Positions 6,756 to 14,751 of a stretch of 15,965 nt of DNA are shown here, piece after piece; the first letter of the stretch is position 1; the number at the start of each line of letters is the position of its first letter. The position numbers and the translations under genes are program-made. The stretch lies in contig SPBW01000033.1 of the NCBI GenBank assembly GCA_004525685.1, positions 1 to 15,965 on the forward strand, read 5' to 3'. Below the pieces are notes generated by a model. That model saw only the letters and a list, made by a program, of their open reading frames with translations, ran no database searches and had not been told where the DNA came from. This DNA is from Candidatus Atribacteria bacterium (GTDB lineage: Bacteria > Bipolaricaulota > Bipolaricaulia > UBA7950 > UBA9294).

Positions 6756-8216
6756 ATGTCGGAGCAACACCTCCTCGTCCCACAAGGTCCCGGCGAATGG
6801 ATCGCTCCTTTGCAGGGCTCGATGACTGTCCCTGGAAGGGTATTTGCTGATCGTGACACCATCGCCCAGCTCCTTGCGGACGAAGGCACTCAATCACAAT
6901 GGTCCGCCCTTGCACAACTGCGCAATGTCGCGGCCTTGCCAGGGATTGTCGCGGCCGCGATCGCGCTTCCTGACATCCATCCGGGATATGGCTTTCCCAT
7001 TGGCGGCATTGGCGCATTCGACGTTGAAACGGGAGTCGTCGTCGTGGGAGGCGTGGGTTTTGACATCAACTGTGGTGTGCGATTGCTTGCGACACCGCTT
7101 CGGTACTCACAGATCGAATCACGGCTTGAATCCCTTGGCGAGGCGCTCTTTCAGCGCATCCCAGCTGGACTGGGGGCTCAAGGTGAGTTGCGACTAACGA
7201 TCCTCGACCTGGATGATCTGCTGAAACGAGGCGCTGAATACATCGTTTCCAAAGGCTACGGGTTCGCCGAGGACTTGAGATTCCTCGAAGAAGAAGGTTG
7301 CATCGCTGGTGCAGATCCGCATGCCGTGAGTGACCTCGCCAAGCACCGTCAATTCAGGCAAGTGGGGACGCTGGGGTCAGGCAATCACTATCTGGAGGTC
7401 CAAGTAGTCGAAGACGTGCTCGACTCGGAGTCAGCTGAGGCCTATGGCCTATTTCAAGACCAAGTCGTCGTGTCGATCCATACAGGATCACGAGCACTGG
7501 GCCATCAGATTGGACAGGATTACCTCAAGGACATGGCCCGAGCATCCGCGAAGTACAACATGCACATCCCCGAGCCAGAGCTTGCTTGTGCACCCATCAA
7601 CTCGGACGAAGGTCGACGCTATTTGGCGGCTGTCGCCTGTGGCGCAAACTGCGCATTTGCGAATCGCCAAATGATCACACATCTGGTGAGAAGTGCCGTG
7701 CAGGATGTGCTTGGCCTTTCCCCTCGCGATATTCGCACCATCTACGACATTGGACACAACAACGCAAAATTCGAGTCGCACGTTGTCGATGGCATCACGC
7801 GGCAACTTCTCGTGCATCGCAAGGGATCGACGCGGGCCTTTGGTCCCGGGCGCGATGAGTCTCCGCCCGCCTACCGAGAGGTGGGACATCCGATTATCGT
7901 GGGTGGAACGATGGGCACGGCTTCGTATGTGCTTCGTGGGACAGACGCAGGCATGGTCAAGGCCTTCGGCAGTGGGATTCATGGCGCGGGCAGAACGCTG
8001 TCGCGCAAGAAGGCAGCCAAGAAGTATTGGGGAGAGACGGTTGCGGCTCAGCTTCTATCTCAAGGCATTCGACTGTGGGCGCATTCTCTCAAAGGTATTT
8101 CTGAAGAAGCTCCAGGAGCCTACAAGGACATTCACCACGTTGTCGATGCGACAAGCGCCTCGGGCATTGCTCGAGCCGTCGCCCGGCTGCGCCCATTGGC
8201 CGTGATCAAAGGATAG
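6756..8216 (+). CDS. rtcB: RNA-splicing ligase RtcB
   Basis: The protein has 486 residues. RtcB joins RNA 2',3'-cyclic phosphate or 3'-phosphate ends to 5'-OH ends, using GTP and Mn2+. Visible signatures in order: DIHPGYGFPIGG, GFDINCGVR with metal-ligand Cys106, GSGNHYLEV, HTGSRALGHQI, DIGHNNAKFE, HRKGSTRAFGPG, and FGSGIHGAGRTLSR with His409 aligned to the guanylylated histidine of characterised RtcB (His404 in Pyrococcus horikoshii). The chain ends in VIKG, matching the conserved terminal lysine. All expected active-site elements are present and I see no intein. It is the third gene of the thpR-archease-rtcB operon and ends two bases from the convergent yvcK stop. Likely roles are tRNA or rRNA repair after endonuclease damage, or splicing; the natural substrate is not indicated. 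Confidence 0.96.
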   Translation: MSEQHLLVPQGPGEWIAPLQGSMTVPGRVFADRDTIAQLLADEGTQSQWSALAQLRNVAALPGIVAAAIALPDIHPGYGFPIGGIGAFDVETGVVVVGGVGFDINCGVRLLATPLRYSQIESRLESLGEALFQRIPAGLGAQGELRLTILDLDDLLKRGAEYIVSKGYGFAEDLRFLEEEGCIAGADPHAVSDLAKHRQFRQVGTLGSGNHYLEVQVVEDVLDSESAEAYGLFQDQVVVSIHTGSRALGHQIGQDYLKDMARASAKYNMHIPEPELACAPINSDEGRRYLAAVACGANCAFANRQMITHLVRSAVQDVLGLSPRDIRTIYDIGHNNAKFESHVVDGITRQLLVHRKGSTRAFGPGRDESPPAYREVGHPIIVGGTMGTASYVLRGTDAGMVKAFGSGIHGAGRTLSRKKAAKKYWGETVAAQLLSQGIRLWAHSLKGISEEAPGAYKDIHHVVDATSASGIARAVARLRPLAVIKG

Positions 8217-8218
8217 CG

Positions 8219-9544
8219 TTATCTAGTCGTTCTCGCAGATCCAGAGAGACGATGCTGGGTGAATGCCTGTGTGGATTTCGCGATGACCCGTGCAAGTTTT
8301 TCTGGATCATGCTTCACCGTCTCTTTGCCTGCCCACTTGGCCGTGCCCAATAGGTCTTCGCGTATCATCTCTAGGCCATATTCATTGGGCGTTACGAGGT
8401 CGTCAAGGACGGGCTCCGCAGCTTCGTGCCGGTATCTCATCAGGAACTCAGCACTCGGCGGCACGGAGTTGATCAATAGATGATCAAACCGGGAAAGGCG
8501 AATGTATTCGTTGAGCGTTCGTAAATGATCATTGTGTGTCAGCGAGTCCGTCTCTCCGTGCTGTGTCATCAAGTTGGCAATCAGCAGCTTCTCAGCACCT
8601 GCCTTTTCAATGGCCTCCGCCACGCCGCTAATCAGCAGATTAGGGATGAGGCTTGTGAACAAGCTTCCTGGCCCCAACAGGATCAGATCGGCTTCGCCAA
8701 TGGCCTCCAACACAAGTTCATAAGGACGCACATGCGAAGGCTTGAGCGCCATCCGACTGATTCGCCGCGAGTCAGCAACAATTCGGGACTCTCCGACGAT
8801 TACCGCACCATCTTCCATGGTGGCAGCCAACTGCGCATTGTCCAGCGTGGCAGGCAGAACTCGGCCACGTATGTTGAGAAAGGAACTCATCGCTTCGATG
8901 GCACGATCGAAACTGCCTGTCGCCTGCTCAAGCCCAGCGAGCAAGAGGTTGCCCAGCGCATGGCCCGCCAACTCTGCAGGGGCAACGAGTCGATATTGGA
9001 AATACTCCGACAGCTGCTCTTCATCCTCAGCCAATGCCAGGATGCAGTTGCGCACATCGCCAGGAGGCAGGATGTCAATCTGTTCGCGCAGTCGGCCTGA
9101 GCTTCCCCCGTCATCCATCACAGTCACGACAGCAGTGATGTTCGATGTCATCTGCTTGAGTCCTCGCAGAAGTGTCGAAAGCCCCGACCCGCCACCGACT
9201 GCGACCACTTTCGGGCCACGATCTAAGATGCGTCTCCGATAGATGAGCGCAGATGGTTTCTCAGTGACACGGGGTGTCAGTGCCTTGGCAACAGACCGAA
9301 CAAGCTGGACAAGTGAGAGCGAAAAGCCAGCGATTCCGAAGACGATCATGCCGCACATCAGCAGGTATCGCGCAAGGGGTTCAAGCGGAAAGGCTTGATA
9401 GAGCATGCGCGCCACATTCACCCCGAATGCATACAACGCGGCAAGAACAACAAGCCCCATGGAGATGAACGCCAATGCAACCCACCGCTTGATGCGCAAT
9501 CCCGGAACCAGCCACCGCAGGAGTCTGTTTGAAGAGGGCCTCAT
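8219..9544 (-). CDS. yvcK: YvcK/CofD-like (gluconeogenesis factor) protein with N-terminal membrane anchor
   Basis: From ATG 9544 the protein has 441 residues. Two hydrophobic segments (about 21-43 and 59-82) precede the conserved domain, followed by a basic linker (IYRRRILDRG). The CofD-like domain opens with VVAVGGGSGLSTLLRGLK (GGGSG at 117-121), then VTVMDDGGSSGRLR and ILPPGDVRNCILAL. YvcK of Bacillus binds UDP-sugars and is needed for growth on gluconeogenic carbon and for cell shape; it is about 320 residues and soluble. The extra 110 residues here imply membrane attachment with the domain in the cytoplasm. ATGA at 9544-9541 overlaps the dnaE stop, which supports this start over the upstream ATG at 9595. 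It is the last gene of the eno-ftsB-dnaE-yvcK operon. Confidence 0.9.
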   Translation of the reverse strand: MRPSSNRLLRWLVPGLRIKRWVALAFISMGLVVLAALYAFGVNVARMLYQAFPLEPLARYLLMCGMIVFGIAGFSLSLVQLVRSVAKALTPRVTEKPSALIYRRRILDRGPKVVAVGGGSGLSTLLRGLKQMTSNITAVVTVMDDGGSSGRLREQIDILPPGDVRNCILALAEDEEQLSEYFQYRLVAPAELAGHALGNLLLAGLEQATGSFDRAIEAMSSFLNIRGRVLPATLDNAQLAATMEDGAVIVGESRIVADSRRISRMALKPSHVRPYELVLEAIGEADLILLGPGSLFTSLIPNLLISGVAEAIEKAGAEKLLIANLMTQHGETDSLTHNDHLRTLNEYIRLSRFDHLLINSVPPSAEFLMRYRHEAAEPVLDDLVTPNEYGLEMIREDLLGTAKWAGKETVKHDPEKLARVIAKSTQAFTQHRLSGSARTTR

Positions 9545-12500
9545 CGCGTAGTCCCATTCTTCATAGCTACCTCGATCACACCTGCGAGTCCGCACAGGGT
9601 AGATCGAAGATGCTCGCTGGGTGTCACACAGAACCGCGGATCGGCAAGAACAACCACGCTTCCAAGCGTGTCTACCAAGTGGATGCGCACAGGTGCCTCG
9701 CCTGGATGGCGCTGGAGCGTCTGAGCAAGTTCAGCCAGCTGGGGCTTCGACAGCTCGGCACCATCGAGCTTGAGCGTGACCGCCAGCCGGGCCCGTTGAG
9801 GAATCTCAGACAAGGGGAACACTTCCTCTGCCACCAGGTTGATCTCGCCATTGCGCATCCCGGCTGTCACAATCAATCCAACCAGCCCATCTTGCTCAAT
9901 CAAGCCATTGGCCGTGTCGAGCACCTTCGGGAAGAACGTAACCTCGGCATCGCCCTTCCCGTCCTCAAGAACGACGAACGCCATCTGATTACCACGCTTG
10001 GTGTCGATGCGCCGCAGGGATTTAATCCGTCCGCCGATCAGTGCTTGTTGATCGGGAGACAACCCTCCGACTTCCTTCAATGGCAAGCAATAGAGCTCAA
10101 GGTTCTCAGCATGCGCATCGAGAGGATGCGCCGTTAAGTAGAGGCCCAATAGCTCCTTTTCAAACGACAACAGATCGCGCTGGTCGAACTCCTCTTCTGT
10201 GATGCGCGGATCTGGGAGCACGGTTTCTTCGTCACCGAAGAATGAGGTCTGTCCCGTCAAAGACTCTCGGCGCGCCGTAGACATCAACTCGATTCCATCT
10301 CCAAGATGTCGGAGCAGCCCCCTGCGTGACGAGCCCAGCGAATCAAAGGCACCACACTTGATCAGCGCTTCCAGCGTTTCTCGGTCGAGTCCGTCTTCTG
10401 TGATCCTACGACACAGCTCGAAGAACGATTCATACGGCTTGGTGCGGAAGTTGAGAATCACATCGACGGCGCCGCCACCCACATGCTTCACCGCAGCCAA
10501 TCCAAAGCGGATCTTCGAGCCGTCGAGTGGCTTGAATTCCCGCTGCGACTCATTGATATCAGGAGGAAGGATCTCAACCGTCATCTCTCTGCACTCATCG
10601 ACGTAATCGGCGACCTTGTCCAAATCTCCCTGTACGCTGGTCAGCAAACTGGCCATGAAGTGTGTCGGGTAGTTGGCCTTCAGATAGGCCGTCCAATACG
10701 AGACGAACGCGTACGAGGTTGTATGCGACTTGTTGAATCCGTAGCGAGAGAACTTCTCCATGTCGTCGAACGTCTTCTCGGCAACCTGTTTGCTGACGCC
10801 AAGATCCTGACAGCCCTTCATGAATTTCGCCCGCAGGCTAGCCATCAAGGCCTTGTCCTTCTTGCCCATCGCCTTTCGCAGGATGTCGGCTTCTGCCAAA
10901 GTGAAGCCTGCAAGGGCGCGCGCCATCAGCATGATCTGATCTTGATAAATCGGAAGCCCGTAGGTGTCCTCCAAGACATCCTTGAGAGTTGGGTGTGGAT
11001 ACTCAATGGAACGTTTTCCGTTTCGGCGCTCCACGTACTCATCCGTCATCCCGCTCTCCAGCGGTCCGGGGCGATACAGGGCGAGCAGGGCAATGAGATC
11101 CTCAAATCGATCCGGCTGAATGCGCCGGATCAGGTTGGTCATGCCTGTGCTCTCCAGTTGAAAGATGCCTGATGTCTTGCCCTCGCAGAGCATCTGGAAA
11201 GTCTTCTCGTCATCCAGAGGAATCGATTCGACACAGATGTCGATGCCGGCATACTTGCGTAGCGCATCGCGGGCCTCATCAATCAGGGTGAGGTTGCGGA
11301 GTCCCAGGAAGTCAAACTTGAGAAGACCGACTGCTTCGACGTCACTCATGTCGAATTGGGTGACAAACTCGCCTTCTCCCAGCCGCAGCAGGGGAACGTG
11401 CGCAGACAATGAATCAGGAGCAATCACCACGCCCGCAGCATGTGTGGATGCGTTGCGCGTCAGCCCCTCAAGTCGCAGCCCGATCTCAATCAACTGCGCT
11501 ATCTCAGGGTCTGATTCCCGTAACGCCTTGAGTTCGGCAACCCCCTCTGCAGCTTGCTTGAGTCCCCATCCAAACGGAATGAGCTTGGCAACACGATCTG
11601 TCTCTGAATAGGGGATTCCTAAGACCCGGCCAACATCGCGAACGACAGAACGAGCAGCCATGCGATCATAGGTCGCGATCTGCGCGATGCGCGTCCACCA
11701 CTTCTCGCCGCCGTACTTCTGGCGCACATAGTCAATGACCTGATCGCGGCCCTTCACACAGAAGTCGATGTCGAAGTCGGGCATGCTGATGCGGTCAGGA
11801 TTGAGAAAACGCTCGAAGATCAGGTTGTACTTGAGCGGATCTACCGTCGTAATCCCCAAGCAATAGGAAACCAGGCTCCCTGCAGCTGAGCCGCGCCCAG
11901 GGCCAACGGAGATGCCGTGCTCTTTGGAGTATTTCACGAAGTCCCACACAATCAGGAAATACGTGCTGTAATCCATTTTCTCGATGACAGACAGTTCGTA
12001 GTCCATTCGCTCACGAATGGTCTCATCGATTGCCGGATATCGCTTGGCCACTCCTTCATAGGCTAACCCCCGCAGATACTCGTTGGCAGTGCCTGAGCCT
12101 TGGGGAAGCTCAAAGGGCGGGATCATGGATTCGCCGAAAGTCAATTCGAGGCGGCATCGGTCGGCAATGAGCCGCGTGTTGGCGATGGCTTCAGGTAGGT
12201 CGGCAAATGCTGCTTCCATCTCTTCGCCCGATTGGAAGTGATAGCCCTCTCCATCGAACACACGATGATCGGGATCATTGAGCGTCTTATTGGCGCGCAC
12301 GTTGAGGAGCACTTCGTGAGCAAGCCGATCGTCAACAGCCAAATAGTGCACGTCGCACGTAGCAACGAGCGGAATCTCTGCCTCTCGAGCTAGAGCCACC
12401 AACTGATTGCGGAGCTTGGCATCACGCTCTGTCCCGTGGCGCTGAACCTCGATGTAGAAGTTGCCTTTCCCGAAGATCGACTCGTACTCGCGTGCGACGC

Positions 12501-12972
12501 GCAGAGCTGCTTCACGGTCTCCTGCCTGCAGCAGACGAGGAACCTCCCCGGATTCGCAGGCCGACAGAGCGATCAGCCCTTCACAGTGTTCTCGCAAAAG
12601 CGCTTTGTCGGCACGCGGGCGATAGTAGAACCCTTCTGTGTGTGCGCAGCTCACGATCTGCAGTAAGTTGCGGTAGCCGACCTCGTTCTCGGCCAGCAGC
12701 ACGAGATGATAGAAGCGCTGACCCGCCTTACCAGACCGGTCTGTCCGATCGCCAGGTGCCACGTAAATCTCGCAGCCGATGATGGGTTTGATGTTGCGCC
12801 GGACGGCTTGCCGATAGAACTTGATGACGCCACTCATCACCCCGTGATCTGTCAGGGCAATGGCATCCATCCCCAGCGCCTCGGCTCGATCCAGTAGCTT
12901 GGAGATCTTGCAAGACGAATCGAGAATGCTGTACTCGGAGTGCACGTGAAGATGAACGAACGAACTCGCCAA
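9541..12972 (-). CDS. dnaE: DNA polymerase III alpha subunit
   Basis: From TTG 12972 the protein has 1143 residues. The N-terminal PHP domain (about 5-270) starts FVHLHVHSEYSILD and retains His9, His11, Asp18, His43, Glu68, His89, Cys139, Asp207 and His209. The catalytic aspartates are Asp401 and Asp403 in PDFDIDF, numbered as in E. coli, and Asp554 in LKFDFLGL. The tandem HhH region follows at about 800-880 and the OB fold at about 975-1055 (IGGRIKSL...). It is the main replicative polymerase. The TTG start gives MASSFVHLHVHSEYS, the family's usual N-terminus, and begins one base after the ftsB-like stop (TAAGTTG). An in-frame ATG at 13014 is the alternative; it would add 14 residues unlike the family. 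Confidence 0.95.
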   Translation of the reverse strand: MASSFVHLHVHSEYSILDSSCKISKLLDRAEALGMDAIALTDHGVMSGVIKFYRQAVRRNIKPIIGCEIYVAPGDRTDRSGKAGQRFYHLVLLAENEVGYRNLLQIVSCAHTEGFYYRPRADKALLREHCEGLIALSACESGEVPRLLQAGDREAALRVAREYESIFGKGNFYIEVQRHGTERDAKLRNQLVALAREAEIPLVATCDVHYLAVDDRLAHEVLLNVRANKTLNDPDHRVFDGEGYHFQSGEEMEAAFADLPEAIANTRLIADRCRLELTFGESMIPPFELPQGSGTANEYLRGLAYEGVAKRYPAIDETIRERMDYELSVIEKMDYSTYFLIVWDFVKYSKEHGISVGPGRGSAAGSLVSYCLGITTVDPLKYNLIFERFLNPDRISMPDFDIDFCVKGRDQVIDYVRQKYGGEKWWTRIAQIATYDRMAARSVVRDVGRVLGIPYSETDRVAKLIPFGWGLKQAAEGVAELKALRESDPEIAQLIEIGLRLEGLTRNASTHAAGVVIAPDSLSAHVPLLRLGEGEFVTQFDMSDVEAVGLLKFDFLGLRNLTLIDEARDALRKYAGIDICVESIPLDDEKTFQMLCEGKTSGIFQLESTGMTNLIRRIQPDRFEDLIALLALYRPGPLESGMTDEYVERRNGKRSIEYPHPTLKDVLEDTYGLPIYQDQIMLMARALAGFTLAEADILRKAMGKKDKALMASLRAKFMKGCQDLGVSKQVAEKTFDDMEKFSRYGFNKSHTTSYAFVSYWTAYLKANYPTHFMASLLTSVQGDLDKVADYVDECREMTVEILPPDINESQREFKPLDGSKIRFGLAAVKHVGGGAVDVILNFRTKPYESFFELCRRITEDGLDRETLEALIKCGAFDSLGSSRRGLLRHLGDGIELMSTARRESLTGQTSFFGDEETVLPDPRITEEEFDQRDLLSFEKELLGLYLTAHPLDAHAENLELYCLPLKEVGGLSPDQQALIGGRIKSLRRIDTKRGNQMAFVVLEDGKGDAEVTFFPKVLDTANGLIEQDGLVGLIVTAGMRNGEINLVAEEVFPLSEIPQRARLAVTLKLDGAELSKPQLAELAQTLQRHPGEAPVRIHLVDTLGSVVVLADPRFCVTPSEHLRSTLCGLAGVIEVAMKNGTTR

Positions 12973-12973
12973 C

Positions 12974-13327
12974 TTACTCCCCCCCTCGCTCACCAACTGG
13001 ATCGACAAAGACAACGCGTTCTTCGCCCGGCAGAACCCATCCTAGCTGCTCACGTGCTGCGTCCTCAATGGCAGATAGGTCATCCTTGAGCGCAAGGTGG
13101 TACTCCAAGTCTTGGCGAGTGATCATCGCCTCGGTATAGCCGAAATCAGCCGCCGCAAGCGCTCGACGAAGCCCCTGTATGCGGAATCCGCGATAGGTGA
13201 AGAGACTCAGCAATGCGCATAGAGCAGCGATGCATGCAATGAAAAGCCAAAGACGCCTGCTACGCTGCGCGCTGCCTCGGCGGCGAGACCCCCCTGCCGC
13301 CGCGAGGGTGTGCCATCCCCCACCCAT
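12974..13327 (-). CDS. FtsB/DivIC-like septum formation initiator protein
   Basis: The protein has 117 residues: a basic N-terminal cytoplasmic tail (SRRRGSAQRSRR), one membrane segment at about 26-44, a helical coiled-coil-like stretch at about 50-88, and a conserved tail AREQLGWVLPGEERVVFVD (91-109). This matches FtsB/DivIC, small bitopic proteins that join FtsL and FtsQ/DivIB at the division site. The gene starts 18 bases after the enolase stop; an eno-ftsB order is also found in E. coli and many other bacteria. GGGGGGAG sits just ahead of ATG 13327, unusually close. The stop TAA 12974-12976 lies one base from the dnaE TTG. FtsB and DivIC cannot be told apart from this sequence. Confidence 0.85.
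   Translation of the reverse strand: MGGGWHTLAAAGGSRRRGSAQRSRRLWLFIACIAALCALLSLFTYRGFRIQGLRRALAAADFGYTEAMITRQDLEYHLALKDDLSAIEDAAREQLGWVLPGEERVVFVDPVGERGGE
12977..12987 (-). promoter_or_regulatory. G-rich ribosome binding site of dnaE inside the ftsB-like gene
   Basis: GAGGGGGGGAG lies at the end of the ftsB-like coding region, four bases before TTG 12972 once the TAA stop is counted. It contains a seven-G run. Spacing is short if GGAG is the active core and longer if GAGG is. It supports the TTG start and coupled translation. Confidence 0.5.
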
Positions 13328-13345
13328 TCTCCCCCCGGTCTTGAC

Positions 13346-14623
13346 CTACGGTGTGAATCGCCTAGGCCACCTGGCTAACGGCAATTCGTGTTCATCCTCA
13401 ATTCGTAGCAACTGGTTGTACTTCGCGACACGCTCCGAGCGTGACATAGATCCACTCTTGATCTGCCCACATCCTGTGGCGACCGCCAGATCAGCGATCG
13501 ACGTGTCTTCTGTTTCGCCTGATCGATGCGATACCACGCTTGTGTAGCCAGCAAAGTGAGCGATATCCATGGTCTGCAGTGTTTCGGAGACCGTTCCAAT
13601 TTGGTTCAACTTGATGAGGATCGAGTTGGCAAAGCCCATCTCAATACCCTGTTCAAGCAGCACAGGATTGGTGACAAATACATCGTCTCCGACGATCTGG
13701 ATCCTGTCTCCCAGCCGCTGCGTTAACAGCTTCCATCCTTCCTTGTCTTCTTCGCCCACACCATCTTCGATCGAGAAGATGGGAAACTCCTTCACCCAGT
13801 TCTCGTAGGTGTGGATGAGCTGTTCGGAGCTAATCGGCTGGACGACACCGTCAATCGTGAACTGGTACATTCCATTCTTCAAGAACGATGTAGCGGCTAC
13901 GTCGAGGGCAATGGCGACATCTTCGCCAGGTTTGTAGCCAGCGCGATCGATGGCTTCCACCAGCAAGGCCAGCGCACTGCGATTGTCCTCCAGGTTGGGC
14001 GCAAACCCGCCTTCGTCTCCCACGGACGTCGCCAGGCCTTTCAGCTTCAGAATCCCCTTGAGCGTGTGGAAGATCTCCGAGCATGCGCGCACGGTCTGTC
14101 TGAACGAGGTCATGCCGATGGGAAGAAGCATGAATTCTTGAACATCGACGTTGTTGTCGGCATGTTCTCCGCCATTGAGAACGTTCATCATGGGGATAGG
14201 CATGGACACGGCGCGCGCGCCAGCAAGATAGCGGAAGAGCGGGAGACCCAAACTGTCAGCAGCGGCATGCGCCGTCGCCAATGACGCGGCGAGCAGGGCA
14301 TTCGCGCCCAGTCGCCCCTTGTTTGCCGTGCCATCCAGCTCGATGAGCAAACGGTCGATTCGGGGTTGATCCAGGGCATTTTGGCCAAGGAGCAATGGCT
14401 CGATCTCCTCCTGGATGTTGGTGATAGCTTTGGAGACGCCTCGTCCGAGATAGACGAGCGGATCTCCGTCTCTTAGCTCGACCGCCTCGAACTTGCCTTT
14501 CGATGCGCCCGATGGAACGGCGGCTCGGCCGAACCCTCCATCCTCCAAGTACACGTCTGCTTCGATGGTCGGATTACCGCGAGAATCAAGAATCTGCCTT
14601 GCTTCGATGGCTTCAATGAACAT
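13346..14623 (-). CDS. eno: Enolase (phosphopyruvate hydratase)
   Basis: The protein has 425 residues, full length for a bacterial enolase. It converts 2-phosphoglycerate to phosphoenolpyruvate in the cytoplasm. Conserved parts: ARQILDSRGNPTIE, the loop PSGASKGKFEAVELRDGD (catalytic-loop Ser41), NGGEHADNNVDVQEFM, VGDEGGFAPN with catalytic Glu204, SIEDGV, GDDVFVTNP, LIKLNQIGT with catalytic Lys338, SHRSGETEDT, QIKSGSMSRSER, and the C-terminal AKYNQLLRIE. The usual Thr of SGASTG is Lys42 here. AAAGGGAGGGG (14631-14641) lies seven bases before ATG 14623, an excellent ribosome binding site. The gene is the first of the operon running to yvcK and has its own promoter in the alaS-eno gap. Confidence 0.97.
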   Translation of the reverse strand: MFIEAIEARQILDSRGNPTIEADVYLEDGGFGRAAVPSGASKGKFEAVELRDGDPLVYLGRGVSKAITNIQEEIEPLLLGQNALDQPRIDRLLIELDGTANKGRLGANALLAASLATAHAAADSLGLPLFRYLAGARAVSMPIPMMNVLNGGEHADNNVDVQEFMLLPIGMTSFRQTVRACSEIFHTLKGILKLKGLATSVGDEGGFAPNLEDNRSALALLVEAIDRAGYKPGEDVAIALDVAATSFLKNGMYQFTIDGVVQPISSEQLIHTYENWVKEFPIFSIEDGVGEEDKEGWKLLTQRLGDRIQIVGDDVFVTNPVLLEQGIEMGFANSILIKLNQIGTVSETLQTMDIAHFAGYTSVVSHRSGETEDTSIADLAVATGCGQIKSGSMSRSERVAKYNQLLRIEDEHELPLARWPRRFTP

Positions 14624-14630
14624 CCAAGAA

Positions 14631-14641
14631 CCCCTCCCTTT
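14631..14641 (-). promoter_or_regulatory. Ribosome binding site of eno
   Basis: AAAGGGAGGGG on the minus strand is followed by seven bases and ATG 14623. It fixes the enolase start. Confidence 0.7.
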
Positions 14642-14655
14642 GAATTGGCGCTGTC

Positions 14656-14684
14656 AGTATAGTCAGGCGGTGTGAGCACAGCAA
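14656..14684 (-). promoter_or_regulatory. Promoter of the eno - ftsB-like - dnaE - yvcK operon
   Basis: On the minus strand TTGCTG (14679-14684), a 17-base spacer and TATACT (14656-14661) lie upstream of eno. The leader would be about 27 bases and would include the strong ribosome binding site. The -35 box has the same TTGnTG form as that of the caspase gene. Confidence 0.55.
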
Positions 14685-14692
14685 TGGTTAGT

Positions 14693-14721
14693 TTGCGCCC
14701 TCGTCGAACGGGATCGATAAT
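14693..14721 (+). promoter_or_regulatory. Promoter of alaS
   Basis: TTGCGC (14693-14698), a 17-base spacer and GATAAT (14716-14721) point toward alaS. It sits back to back with the eno promoter. No T-box leader can fit in the roughly 24-base leader this predicts. Confidence 0.5.
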
Positions 14722-14751
14722 CCAGTCAACGAGAAGACAAAGGAGAAAACG

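Noticed and set aside
5562..8216. Caspase plus RtcB as a classical anti-phage suicide system
   Set aside because: The caspase has a signal peptide and extracellular-type PKD and beta-helix domains, and no sensor, NTPase or effector-gating domain is nearby.
9545..9595. ATG 9595 as start of yvcK
   Set aside because: ATG 9544 forms the ATGA overlap with the dnaE stop and is followed directly by the basic tail and membrane segment.
10483..11172. 229-codon open frame on the + strand inside dnaE
   Set aside because: It lies antisense to strongly conserved dnaE sequence, has no ribosome binding site or recognisable domain, and is a by-product of codon composition.
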